Positions 1-6,596 of a stretch of 7,486 bases of DNA are shown here, piece after piece. The notes below the pieces were generated by a model, which was given only the letters and a program-made list of their open reading frames with translations, was not told the origin of the DNA and did no database searches. This DNA is from Desulfobacteraceae bacterium (GTDB lineage Bacteria > Desulfobacterota > DSM-4660 > Desulfatiglandales > HGW-15): the NCBI GenBank assembly GCA_003819975.1, contig RPPU01000219.1, positions 1-7,486 on the forward strand, in the 5' to 3' direction. Each line of letters starts with the position of its first letter. The stretch's first letter is position 1. A program made the position numbers and the translations under genes.

Positions 1-2379
1 ATCCGTAAGCTTCTGGATGAACGCTTGCATGAAATTAAAAAAGCCAAAGGATACAAAAACGATACGGATTTGACTGCCGAGGACTTGAAAATCCTGGTGG
101 CTGAATTCAAAACCATGGTCAAAAATAATCTGGGTCAACCTTTTCCCGAAGACCCCTTGAAACAATTATGGGGCGGGATCGGCGCGGTGTTTCAAAGCTG
201 GAACGGCAAGCGCGCCATCGAATATCGCCGCATTGAACGCATTCCGGACGAATGGGGCACGGCCATCAACGTGCAGAGCATGGTTTTCGGCAACATGGGG
301 ACGGACTGCGCCACGGGCGTGGCGTTCACCCGCAACCCGGGCAACGGCGAAAACCAGTTCTACGGCGAATACCTGATCAACGCCCAAGGCGAGGATGTGG
401 TGGCCGGCATCCGCACGCCCGCACCGATCAACGAATATTCCAAGAACGATCAGAGCCGGGTTTTGCCGACTCTGGAAACGACCATGCCCAAGCTTTATCA
501 GGAATTATACGCTTATCAGAAGCGTTTGGAAAAGCATTACCGGGATATGCAGGACATCGAGTTCACCATTGAAAAGGGCAAGTTGTTCATGTTGCAGTGC
601 CGGGTCGGCAAGCGCAACGGCGTGGCCGCCGTGCGCATGGCCACGGATATGCACAAGGAAAAGCTGATTAACGCAGCCACGGCCGTGATGCGCGTCAAAC
701 CCAATCAGTTGGTGGAACTCTTGCTGCCCATGCTCGACCCCAAAGCGGAACTCAGCACCAAACCGATCGCCAAAGGTCTACCGGCCGGTCCGGGCGGCGC
801 CACCGGTCGGGTCGTATTTACTTCGGAAGAGGCCGTGGCCTGGGCGAGCCGGGGAGAGAAGGTTGTGCTGGTCCGGGACGAAACGTCACCTGAAGATGTG
901 GACGGTATGCACAAATCCCAGGCCATTCTGACTTCCAAAGGCGGTATGACTTCCCACGCGGCCCTGGTGGCCCGCGGTTGGGGCAAGTGTTGCATCGTGG
1001 GCTGCAGCGATATTGAAATAAGCGGTAAAGTCTTGACGACTAAGAGCGGCGCCACAGTCAGGGAAGGCGATTGGATTTCCCTGAACGGCACCTCGGGGGT
1101 GGCCTACCAGGGTAAAATGGCTTTAGTGGATATAGACCTGGCCAATAACAAATCCTATGTGGATTTGATGAAGCTGGTGGATCAATTCCGGATTTTGGGC
1201 GTGCGCACCAACGCGGATACGCCGGCCGATACGCGCAAGGCCGTGCAATTCGGCGCCGAAGGCATCGGCCTGTTCCGCACCGAGCACATGTTTTACGGCG
1301 AAGGCAGCGACAAACCCTTGTTCCTGCTGCGCAAGATGATCATGAGCAAGACCCCGGCGGAACGTATTACGGCTTTGAACGAACTGTTTGAATTTGTCAA
1401 AGGCGATGTCAAAAAAACCATGGAGGTCTTGAACGGCCTGCCGATCACGATTCGTTTGCTCGATCCGCCTTTGCATGAATTTGTGCCGCACAGCGCCGAC
1501 CGGTTGGCGCAACTGGGCAAAGAGCTGAATATCAATGACGCCGAACTCAAAAAACGGGCGGAAGGACTTCGGGAGAACAACCCCATGCTGGGTCATCGCG
1601 GCGTGCGTTTGGGCGTTACGTATCCCGAGATCACCCGCATGCAGGTCCGCGCTATTCTGGAAGCGGCGGCCGAGTTGATTCTGGCCGGTAAAAAAGCTTA
1701 TCCGGAAATCATGATCCCGGTGACCTGCACCAAGAACGAACTCGACAATCAGAAGAAGATCGTGGATGAGGTCTATGCCGAAGTGCGCCAAAAGACCGGT
1801 TTGAAATCGATTCCGTTCCTCTACGGCACTATGATCGAGATCCCGCGCGCGGCTTTGACGGCCGGCAAGATGGCGGAGACCGCGGAGTTTTTCTCTTACG
1901 GCACCAATGACCTGACCCAGATGGGCTTTGGGTTTTCCCGCGACGATATCGGCGGTTTCCTGCCCGATTATCTGAGCAACAAGATTCTGCCGGACGATCC
2001 GTTCCAGACCATTGACCAGGAAGGCATCGGCGAACTGATCAAGATCGGAATCGAACGCGGCCGCGCCACGCGCAAAAATCTGAAAATCGGTATTTGCGGC
2101 GAGCACGGCGGCGAACCCGAGTCGGTCAAGTTCTGTCACCGCGCGGGCATGAACTATGTTTCCTGTTCGCCCTTCCGGGTGCCCATTGCCCGTTTGGCCG
2201 CGGCTCAGGCCGCAATCGAAGCAGTTTTAATAAAGGCGGTCAAAAAATCACCGGCTAAAAATAAAAAAGTTGCAGCTCTAAAAACGATTAAAGCCAAAAA
2301 GACGGTAAAGAAACCGGTGAAAAAAGCGGCCAAAAAGGTATCGAAGAAGGCGCCTAAGAAGACAGCCAAGAAGAAATAG
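1..2379 (+). CDS. ppdK: Pyruvate phosphate dikinase, 5'-truncated by the window edge, with a lysine-rich C-terminal extension
   Basis: The enzyme interconverts pyruvate, ATP and phosphate with PEP, AMP and pyrophosphate in the cytoplasm. The frame is open from base 1, so the true start lies upstream; 792 codons are present, and by comparison with the usual 870-900 residues about 170 are missing. Seen in order (window codons): the end of the ATP-grasp domain with GNMGTDCATGVAFTRNPG and GEDVVAGIRTP (to about 205); the swivelling phosphohistidine domain with GGMTSHAALVAR, whose catalytic His is codon 319 (955-957); and the PEP/pyruvate barrel (about 375-735) with GIGLFRTEHMF, NPMLGHRGVRLG, SYGTNDLTQM and GICGEHGGEP, whose catalytic Cys is codon 699 (2095-2097). 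All key residues visible here are intact, so it is probably active. Codons 741-792 form a tail with 23 lysines and no acidic residue, which normal PPDKs lack. A terminator follows directly. Confidence 0.97.
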   Translation: MRKLLDERLHEIKKAKGYKNDTDLTAEDLKILVAEFKTMVKNNLGQPFPEDPLKQLWGGIGAVFQSWNGKRAIEYRRIERIPDEWGTAINVQSMVFGNMGTDCATGVAFTRNPGNGENQFYGEYLINAQGEDVVAGIRTPAPINEYSKNDQSRVLPTLETTMPKLYQELYAYQKRLEKHYRDMQDIEFTIEKGKLFMLQCRVGKRNGVAAVRMATDMHKEKLINAATAVMRVKPNQLVELLLPMLDPKAELSTKPIAKGLPAGPGGATGRVVFTSEEAVAWASRGEKVVLVRDETSPEDVDGMHKSQAILTSKGGMTSHAALVARGWGKCCIVGCSDIEISGKVLTTKSGATVREGDWISLNGTSGVAYQGKMALVDIDLANNKSYVDLMKLVDQFRILGVRTNADTPADTRKAVQFGAEGIGLFRTEHMFYGEGSDKPLFLLRKMIMSKTPAERITALNELFEFVKGDVKKTMEVLNGLPITIRLLDPPLHEFVPHSADRLAQLGKELNINDAELKKRAEGLRENNPMLGHRGVRLGVTYPEITRMQVRAILEAAAELILAGKKAYPEIMIPVTCTKNELDNQKKIVDEVYAEVRQKTGLKSIPFLYGTMIEIPRAALTAGKMAETAEFFSYGTNDLTQMGFGFSRDDIGGFLPDYLSNKILPDDPFQTIDQEGIGELIKIGIERGRATRKNLKIGICGEHGGEPESVKFCHRAGMNYVSCSPFRVPIARLAAAQAAIEAVLIKAVKKSPAKNKKVAALKTIKAKKTVKKPVKKAAKKVSKKAPKKTAKKK

Positions 2380-2423
2380 GTCGCGCATAAAACCGGTTTT
2401 AGGAATTATAAGTTTAACGATCG

Positions 2424-2459
2424 AAAAGCCCAACCGGTCAAGGACCGGTTGGGCTTTTT
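2424..2459 (+). terminator. Intrinsic terminator after ppdK
   Basis: A perfect 16-bp stem (arm AAAAGCCCAACCGGTC at 2424-2439, its complement at 2443-2458) closes a 3-base loop (AAG) and runs into a five-T tract. This is a strong rho-independent terminator and, because of the A-run on the left arm, may also work on the opposite strand. A separate 12-bp palindrome, AAAACCGGTTTT (2389-2400), sits between the ppdK stop codon and this hairpin; its role is unknown. The terminator lies only about 20 bases before the next start codon, so the next gene either has a promoter overlapping this region or depends on read-through. Confidence 0.93.
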
Positions 2460-2479
2460 GTTGATACGGAGGAAAAAAC

Positions 2480-2884
2480 ATGTTTTGTCCAAAATGCGGA
2501 ACGGAATATCGCCAGGGGTTCGCCACTTGCGCCGATTGTAATGCGGCTCTCGTTTATGAATGGCCGTCGGAGCTTAGACCGGAAAACAAAGTGGATAAGG
2601 GTGAGCCTGTTGAATATGTAGAGATCCTGGAAACCTATAGTCCCGCGGATATCGCCTTTATAAAAAGCATCCTGGATGCCGAGAGCATTACCTATTTCAT
2701 TAAAGGGGAGTATATCGGTTGCATTCAACCCTTGGCCGATCGGTTCAAGCTGATGGTCAGTCAAGATCAGGCTGAAGAGGTCAAAAGCCTTCTCGCGGAT
2801 ATGAAAATATCTTTTTTCGGCATGGGTTCGGAAACGGATGAGCCGGAGAGTGATGAAACTGAAGAAGCTGAAAAAAAAGAATAA
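2480..2884 (+). CDS. Zinc-ribbon protein with a DUF2007-like domain
   Basis: A 134-residue cytoplasmic protein. Residues 3-20 form a zinc ribbon with four cysteines in two CxxC pairs (C3, C6, C17, C20), opening with MFCPKCGTEYRQG. Residues about 45-115 (VEILETYSPADIAFIKSIL, then RFKLMVSQDQAEEVKSLL) fit the DUF2007 'putative signal transducing protein' family, a small alpha/beta fold whose molecular role is not known. The last 20 or so residues are strongly acidic (DEPESDETEEAE). The start is well supported by GGAGG at 2468-2472, seven bases before the ATG. The gene lies between the ppdK terminator and a decayed gene, so context gives no functional hint. The combination of a zinc ribbon with DUF2007 is familiar; a regulatory or binding role is only inference. 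Confidence 0.88.
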   Translation: MFCPKCGTEYRQGFATCADCNAALVYEWPSELRPENKVDKGEPVEYVEILETYSPADIAFIKSILDAESITYFIKGEYIGCIQPLADRFKLMVSQDQAEEVKSLLADMKISFFGMGSETDEPESDETEEAEKKE

Positions 2885-2918
2885 GAATTTTGACAGGGAA
2901 AAGCAGAAAAACGAAAGA

Positions 2919-2949
2919 CCTCTGCGCCCTTTGCGCCTTTGCGGTGAAA
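2919..2949. repeat. Dispersed intergenic repeat of the 'CTTTGCGCCTTTGCGG' type
   Basis: The 31 bases begin CCTCTGCGCCCTTTGCG and end CCTTTGCGGTGAAA, with an internal near-duplication of the CTTTGCG unit. Reverse-strand translation gives the tell-tale peptide FTAKAQRAQRS, which is common in spurious database proteins from many bacterial phyla because this sequence is scattered between genes. I recognise the motif from memory. It lies 34 bases after the zinc-ribbon gene and about 40 bases before the aminotransferase remnant. Function is unknown. Confidence 0.75.
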
Positions 2950-2987
2950 TAATTTATGACTTGTAATTGGATGATGTAAGGGAAACG

Positions 2988-3223
2988 ATGATGCAATCGA
3001 TCAAGAAATCCAACAAGCTTAACAATGTCTGCTATGACATTCGCGGACCGGTTTTGAAAGAAGCCAAGCGGCTGGAAGACCAGGGACACCGGATTCTGCG
3101 GCTCAACATCGGTTATACGAACAGCGCGAAACAGCCTGGCGCGCGGTCAATGCCATACCGGGCATTTCCAGCACCAAACCCCAGGGTGCATTCTATCTTT
3201 TTCCTAAAATCAATGTGAAATAA
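2988..3223 (+). pseudogene. alaA: Alanine aminotransferase (AlaA-like) remnant with a large out-of-frame internal deletion
   Basis: The N-terminal piece, from ATG 2988 or 2991 after a weak ribosome site (TAAGGGA), reads KKSNKLNNVCYDIRGPVLK, then EAKRLEDQGHRILRLNIG. This is the start of AlaA-type pyruvate-dependent alanine aminotransferases, up to the point where NPAPF normally follows. From 3110, in the +2 shifted frame, the sequence reads RLYEQRETAWRAVNAIPG and then KPQGAFYLFPKI to a stop at 3221-3223. That belongs roughly 270 residues further on in a protein of about 400 residues. The PLP lysine, the whole large domain and the last 70 or so residues are absent, so no transaminase can be made. 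The two pieces overlap at CGGT (3110-3113), which may mark microhomology at the deletion joint. The first frame continues to a stop at 3216-3218 as nonsense peptide. The remnant ends 13 bases before dapF. Confidence 0.88.
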
Positions 3224-3236
3224 ATACCGATCAAAT

Positions 3237-4082
3237 ATGAAATACAGCAAATACCATGCCCTGGGCAACGATTACATCGTGATAGATCCCAATGATGTAG
3301 AGGGCGAACTCGACGGAGAAAAAATCCGGCTTATTTGTCACCGGAATTATGGCGTGGGTTCCGACGGCATTCTGCTGGGACCGATCGCAAGCCGGTCATG
3401 CGATTTTAAATTGCGTATATTCAATCCGGACGGCGGTGAAGCGGAGAAAAGCGGCAATGGTCTCCGTATTTTCAGCCGTTATCTTTGGGACCGGGCCTTG
3501 GTCCGGGAGCATTCGTTCACGATCGAAACCGCGGGCGGGCCGGTGACCGCGCAAGTCCTGCCCGAAACAGGTCAAGTCACGGTTCAAATGGGCCAAGTCC
3601 ATTTTCACAGCGACCGGATACCGGTCAGCGGGGAACCCAGAGAAGTCATTAATGAACGGATAGAAGCCGGCGGAAAGGTTTTTATTTATTGCGCAGCCAC
3701 GATCGGCAATCCCCATTGCGTGGTCTGCTCTGAAACACCCTCGGCGGAACTTGCCAAGCAGTATGGGCGGCTGATTGAAACGGACCCCCGGTTTCCCGAA
3801 CGAACCAACGTGCAGTTTATGGAGGTCCTGGACCGGCAGAATATCCGCATCGAGATCTGGGAGCGCGGAGCCGGTTACACGTTGGCCTCCGGCAGCAGCA
3901 GCACGGCCGCAGCCGCGGTGGCGCTTAAACTCGGGCTCTGCGACTCAAAAATCAGGGTGCATATGCCGGGCGGGAGTCTGCAAATTGAATTTAAGGAAGG
4001 TTTTTGGGCGATTATGACCGGACCGGTTATACGTATATGCGACGGAAACCTGGACCAAGAAATGTTCGCGAGAACATCGTGA
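3237..4082 (+). CDS. dapF: Diaminopimelate epimerase-family protein with Ser in place of both catalytic Cys
   Basis: A 281-residue protein, normal length for DapF, which interconverts LL- and meso-diaminopimelate for lysine and peptidoglycan synthesis. Family hallmarks are YHALGNDYIVID (6-17), NYGVGSDGIL (37-46), NPDGGEAEKSGNG (63-75), IGNPHCV (156-162), RTNVQF (189-194) and ERGAGYTLASGSSS (209-222). In characterised DapF the two general acid/base cysteines sit in the Q-C-GNG and A-C-GSG motifs. Here both are serine: S72 (AGC, 3450-3452) and S218 (TCC, 3888-3890), and the usual E of GAGET is Y214. The rest of the fold and the open frame look fully preserved, so this is not simple decay. It may have a different substrate or reaction, or be a Ser/Ser subfamily. 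No Shine-Dalgarno sequence precedes the ATG. The gene name refers to the family, not to proven activity. Confidence 0.87.
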   Translation: MKYSKYHALGNDYIVIDPNDVEGELDGEKIRLICHRNYGVGSDGILLGPIASRSCDFKLRIFNPDGGEAEKSGNGLRIFSRYLWDRALVREHSFTIETAGGPVTAQVLPETGQVTVQMGQVHFHSDRIPVSGEPREVINERIEAGGKVFIYCAATIGNPHCVVCSETPSAELAKQYGRLIETDPRFPERTNVQFMEVLDRQNIRIEIWERGAGYTLASGSSSTAAAAVALKLGLCDSKIRVHMPGGSLQIEFKEGFWAIMTGPVIRICDGNLDQEMFARTS

Positions 4083-4172
4083 ATCATTGGTTGGGACATA
4101 ACCGGAACTGATCTCGGTTAAGCCGGTTTTGTCAAGATACGACTCATTCAAGCGGATGTGCGGATGGATGGT

Positions 4173-4202
4173 TTGATGGAAGCATTCAGGCCTTAATAAA
4201 AT
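4173..4202 (+). promoter_or_regulatory. Candidate sigma-70-type promoter for the secreted HExxH protein gene
   Basis: TTGATG (4173-4178) and TAAAAT (4197-4202) are separated by 18 bases. They match the bacterial -35 and -10 consensus at 4/6 and 5/6 positions. Transcription would begin near 4209, a very short leader before the ATG at 4225. The position between dapF and a gene of different composition fits a separate transcription unit. Judged by eye only; AT-rich spacers often give such matches. Confidence 0.3.
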
Positions 4203-4224
4203 AGCTTAAGGGGTAGGTGCGCAG

Positions 4225-5685
4225 ATGATGAAATCAAAATCAATTTTATGGTGCGGTGCGATACTCGTTTCCATTATTTTTTCTTTTAGCGCGGCATCGG
4301 CCGATGATGCGCAAAAAGCATCTGCATTAAATGAAAAATTACAGGAATTGCAAAAGAAGATGCAGACTTGCGGATCAAATGCCGATTGCATTCAAAAAGT
4401 AACCAAAGAGATACAAACGATAACCAATGAGTATATGAAATCGGCCAAAAAACCGACCGGAGGATCGACTTCGCTAAATGAGGAGCGCGAGCCTTGCATC
4501 GGATTTCCCGCATCCGGTACGATTCCTTCCGGTTTTTCCTGTTTACCTGTTGTCATAACTATTACCAACAAGGAAGAGGTAAGAGAAATAGAATCTTATT
4601 GCGATCCGTCGGGCGTACTTCCGTGCAACAAAAAAGAATATGTCAAAAAATCATTGAATTTCGATTATACGGCCGAGGCCAGGGGTGAATTGGTTTACCG
4701 TAGCGACTTTAAAGAATTTCATGTAAATGCCAAGGGAACGCCGTCAAAAACCCGCATCAAACAACTGCAAGGATACCATGATTGGTATACATTGGAAGGT
4801 GTGGATGCAAAGAAAAAATGGCATCATCAAAGTTTTCCAAAGGCCTCGGCGGCCATAAGGATACCATTCAAATTCGGGATCACCTATCCGGGCGGTCAGG
4901 GTGATACGGTCAATATCTGTTTTGTGCCCATGGAAATAGAATCGAAAGACGAGTCGGAAAATTGGCTGCTGGGAACCGGAACATCGAAATTATGTTGGAA
5001 CCATCCGACCATCCGGTATAGCGTGACACCGGCCATGATGAAAGAAATAGCGGCAAAAAAGGAATTTAAGAAGACATTTCACTGGCGGGATTCACGGCCC
5101 GGAGAAAAATCTTATGCCGATAATTATATCGATATTAAAATGGAAATCGGCAAGGGCAAACCAGCGCCTCCGGAAAAGCCTCGCGAACCGGAAAAGATCC
5201 AATTTATTCCTCTGGCGCAATATAAGAAACCGCCCGATAAACAAAATAAAAACCCTTGCGATATCGTAAAGCAGGATTTGGCTGAAGCAAAAAAAATACG
5301 AGACGCTTTCAAGGATGAAAAGCTGTTGGAGCGGGCGAAAAAAGAAGATTGGGATGTGGCAAGATATGTAAAAGAGGTATACCAAAAGGTTTTTGGACCG
5401 TCCGCAAAGACGAATGAATCGCCTATGGGAACGGATCCGACCACATGCAAAATTAAAATAAATTGGGATAAGAAAAAATATAAGGAAAAAGGATTCCCGG
5501 AAATATGCTATGACGCCGATTTGGCCCATGAGAAAGTGCATGAAGGCAATTGCAAGAAAAAGAGCAACCCTTTGGAGTATGATGCGGACATGAGTTTTCC
5601 GGATAAGCTGAGCAAAGAAGAGGTCAGCGCCTATAATGCAAAGATCAAATATTTGGAAGACTGGATAAAAAAGAATTGTAAATAA
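4225..5685 (+). CDS. Secreted protein of unknown function with C-terminal HEKVH (HExxH) motif
   Basis: A 486-residue protein that I do not recognise as a named family. Residues 1-26 are a clear Sec signal peptide (MMKSKS, hydrophobic core ILWCGAILVSIIFSF, AxA cleavage site ASA before DD), so it is exported to the periplasm or outside. Residues 28-75 are likely helical or coiled-coil and hold a C-x6-C pair (TCGSNADC). The middle (about 95-330) is beta-rich, with paired cysteines and aromatic-rich stretches. A proline-rich linker (PAPPEKPREPEK) separates the C-terminal domain. That domain holds HEKVHEGNC (H435, E436, H439, C443) followed by EEVSAY (E465/E466), resembling the HExxH plus downstream Glu arrangement of zinc metallopeptidases; C443 and C485 could form a disulfide. 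Start: ATG at 4225 or 4228, with AAGGGG at 4208-4213. Base composition is AT-richer than ppdK. A metallopeptidase role is inference. Confidence 0.8.
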   Translation: MMKSKSILWCGAILVSIIFSFSAASADDAQKASALNEKLQELQKKMQTCGSNADCIQKVTKEIQTITNEYMKSAKKPTGGSTSLNEEREPCIGFPASGTIPSGFSCLPVVITITNKEEVREIESYCDPSGVLPCNKKEYVKKSLNFDYTAEARGELVYRSDFKEFHVNAKGTPSKTRIKQLQGYHDWYTLEGVDAKKKWHHQSFPKASAAIRIPFKFGITYPGGQGDTVNICFVPMEIESKDESENWLLGTGTSKLCWNHPTIRYSVTPAMMKEIAAKKEFKKTFHWRDSRPGEKSYADNYIDIKMEIGKGKPAPPEKPREPEKIQFIPLAQYKKPPDKQNKNPCDIVKQDLAEAKKIRDAFKDEKLLERAKKEDWDVARYVKEVYQKVFGPSAKTNESPMGTDPTTCKIKINWDKKKYKEKGFPEICYDADLAHEKVHEGNCKKKSNPLEYDADMSFPDKLSKEEVSAYNAKIKYLEDWIKKNCK

Positions 5686-5814
5686 TTCATAACGTTTTGA
5701 ACTCGATTCTTTTGTCGGAATGGACAATCATAAGACTCCGTTGGGTTGGAAAAGGGGAACCGGATGGGCGTTGTTGCTATGATAAGCGGCGTTTTTGTTT
5801 TGATCGTGTCATCG

Positions 5815-5840
5815 CAGGGGTTCAATATTTTAAACCCCTG
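5815..5840. promoter_or_regulatory. Inverted repeat upstream of the CadD-family gene
   Basis: Perfect 8-bp arms, CAGGGGTT (5815-5822) and AACCCCTG (5833-5840), flank a 10-base AT-only-but-one spacer. The dyad ends 26 bases before the transporter ATG. It could be an operator for a metal-responsive repressor or activator, or an mRNA hairpin near the ribosome site (GGAG, 5853-5856). A possible -35 (TTGATC, 5800-5805) would place a -10 inside the spacer. No regulator gene is in the window. It lacks a T-tract and so is not a typical terminator of the preceding gene. Confidence 0.4.
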
Positions 5841-5866
5841 TAAATTATAAATGGAGTAACCGTTCA

Positions 5867-6511
5867 ATGTTTCATGGAGATTCATTCTTCTGGACGCCTT
5901 TGATCGCCACGGCCGCTTTTATCGCCACCAACATAGACGATCTTTTCATCCTGATGTTGTTTTTCTCCCAGACCAATCATTCTTTTACGCAACAGGATAT
6001 TGTGGCCGGGCAGTATCTCGGTTTCAGCACTTTGGTTATTCTCAGTCTGGCCGGTTTTTTCGGCAGCTACATCGTGCCCCAAAACTGGATCGGACTGCTG
6101 GGCCTGGCGCCCATTGCGATCGGCGTCTATCGATTCATGAAACGCGGGCAGAATCAAGATCCTGAAATCAATCTGAACGCGAAGCCCAATTTTTTAACCA
6201 ACCGTTTTTTAAATCCAAAAATTTATGGGGTAGCGCTGGTCACTATTGCCAATGGCGCGGATAACATCGGTATTTACACGCCGCTTTTCGCCGAGAGCAG
6301 TCTTGCGCGTTTGCTCGTTATATTATGTGTATTCATGCTGCTGGTCGGGGTGTGGTGCTTTATCGGACATTGGTTGACTCATCGCCAAACCATAGCGCGC
6401 CTCTTATCACGCTACGGTGATTTCATCGTGCCGCTTGTGCTGATCGCTTTCGGTATCTATATCCTTATCAAAAACGACACGCTTGGATTGATTGGTCTGT
6501 TCAGAATTTAG
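5867..6511 (+). CDS. cadD: CadD-family cadmium resistance / cation transporter
   Basis: A 214-residue inner-membrane protein with about six hydrophobic segments (roughly residues 8-32, 48-68, 74-90, 118-138, 147-168, 185-203). It matches the CadD family (Pfam Cad), related to the LysE exporter group, in length and in its two polar intramembrane motifs: ATNIDDLFIL (N22, D24, D25) and TIANGADNIGIYTPLF (N129, D132, N133). Characterised staphylococcal members give cadmium resistance, but specificity across the family is largely unproven, so 'cation export' is the safer statement. A cytoplasmic loop (about 91-115) separates the two halves, which look like an internal repeat around the N-x-D-D/N-G-A-D-N motifs. 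Start: ATG with GGAG at 5853-5856. It appears to be a single-gene unit, with an upstream dyad and a repeat cluster downstream. Confidence 0.88.
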   Translation: MFHGDSFFWTPLIATAAFIATNIDDLFILMLFFSQTNHSFTQQDIVAGQYLGFSTLVILSLAGFFGSYIVPQNWIGLLGLAPIAIGVYRFMKRGQNQDPEINLNAKPNFLTNRFLNPKIYGVALVTIANGADNIGIYTPLFAESSLARLLVILCVFMLLVGVWCFIGHWLTHRQTIARLLSRYGDFIVPLVLIAFGIYILIKNDTLGLIGLFRI

Positions 6512-6523
6512 TTTTCCCTAAAC

Positions 6524-6542
6524 CCACCGCCTATGGCGGTGG
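6524..6542. repeat. Hairpin CCACCGCC-TAT-GGCGGTGG
   Basis: A perfect 8-bp stem with loop TAT begins 12 bases after the transporter stop codon. It has no T-tract, so it is not a classical intrinsic terminator, though it could stabilise the mRNA 3' end. The hairpin at 6793-6811 has the same stem length, the same CCACC start and the same loop, which suggests one family of repeats. Confidence 0.7.
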
Positions 6543-6544
6543 AC

Positions 6545-6567
6545 CCGGATAGGTTTTACCGATCCGG
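6545..6567. repeat. Second hairpin downstream of the CadD-family gene
   Basis: Outer arms CCGGAT (6545-6550) and ATCCGG (6562-6567) continue, after one A/G mismatch, into GGT/ACC around a TTT loop. The 9 paired positions follow the previous hairpin after two bases, forming a tandem pair behind the gene. No T-tract follows. Confidence 0.6.
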
Positions 6568-6596
6568 CGAAAATTCTTCAAACTTTTGCTTGTAAA

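Noticed and set aside
1123..2139. Long (338-codon) open frame on the minus strand inside ppdK
   Set aside because: It lies wholly antisense to a gene with clear PPDK motifs, and its translation shows no domain; it follows from the codon bias of the real gene.
2890..2918. TTGACA-like -35 box after the zinc-ribbon gene
   Set aside because: The hexamer TTGACA at 2890-2895 is perfect, but 17 bases downstream there is only GAAAGA, with no acceptable -10.
3120..3218. Reading the 2988-3218 frame as a genuine small protein
   Set aside because: The sequence after LNIG is nonsense in this frame, while the other frame shows clear aminotransferase homology, so this is a deletion remnant.
4100..4128. 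Possible terminator after dapF (AACCGG ... CCGGTTTT)
   Set aside because: Only six pairs with a 17-base loop and a T-run of four; too weak to call.
5821..5851. MerR-type promoter with a 19-base spacer (TTCAAT ... TATAAA) in front of the transporter
   Set aside because: The dyad is not centred in that spacer, and transcription would begin after the Shine-Dalgarno sequence at 5853-5856.
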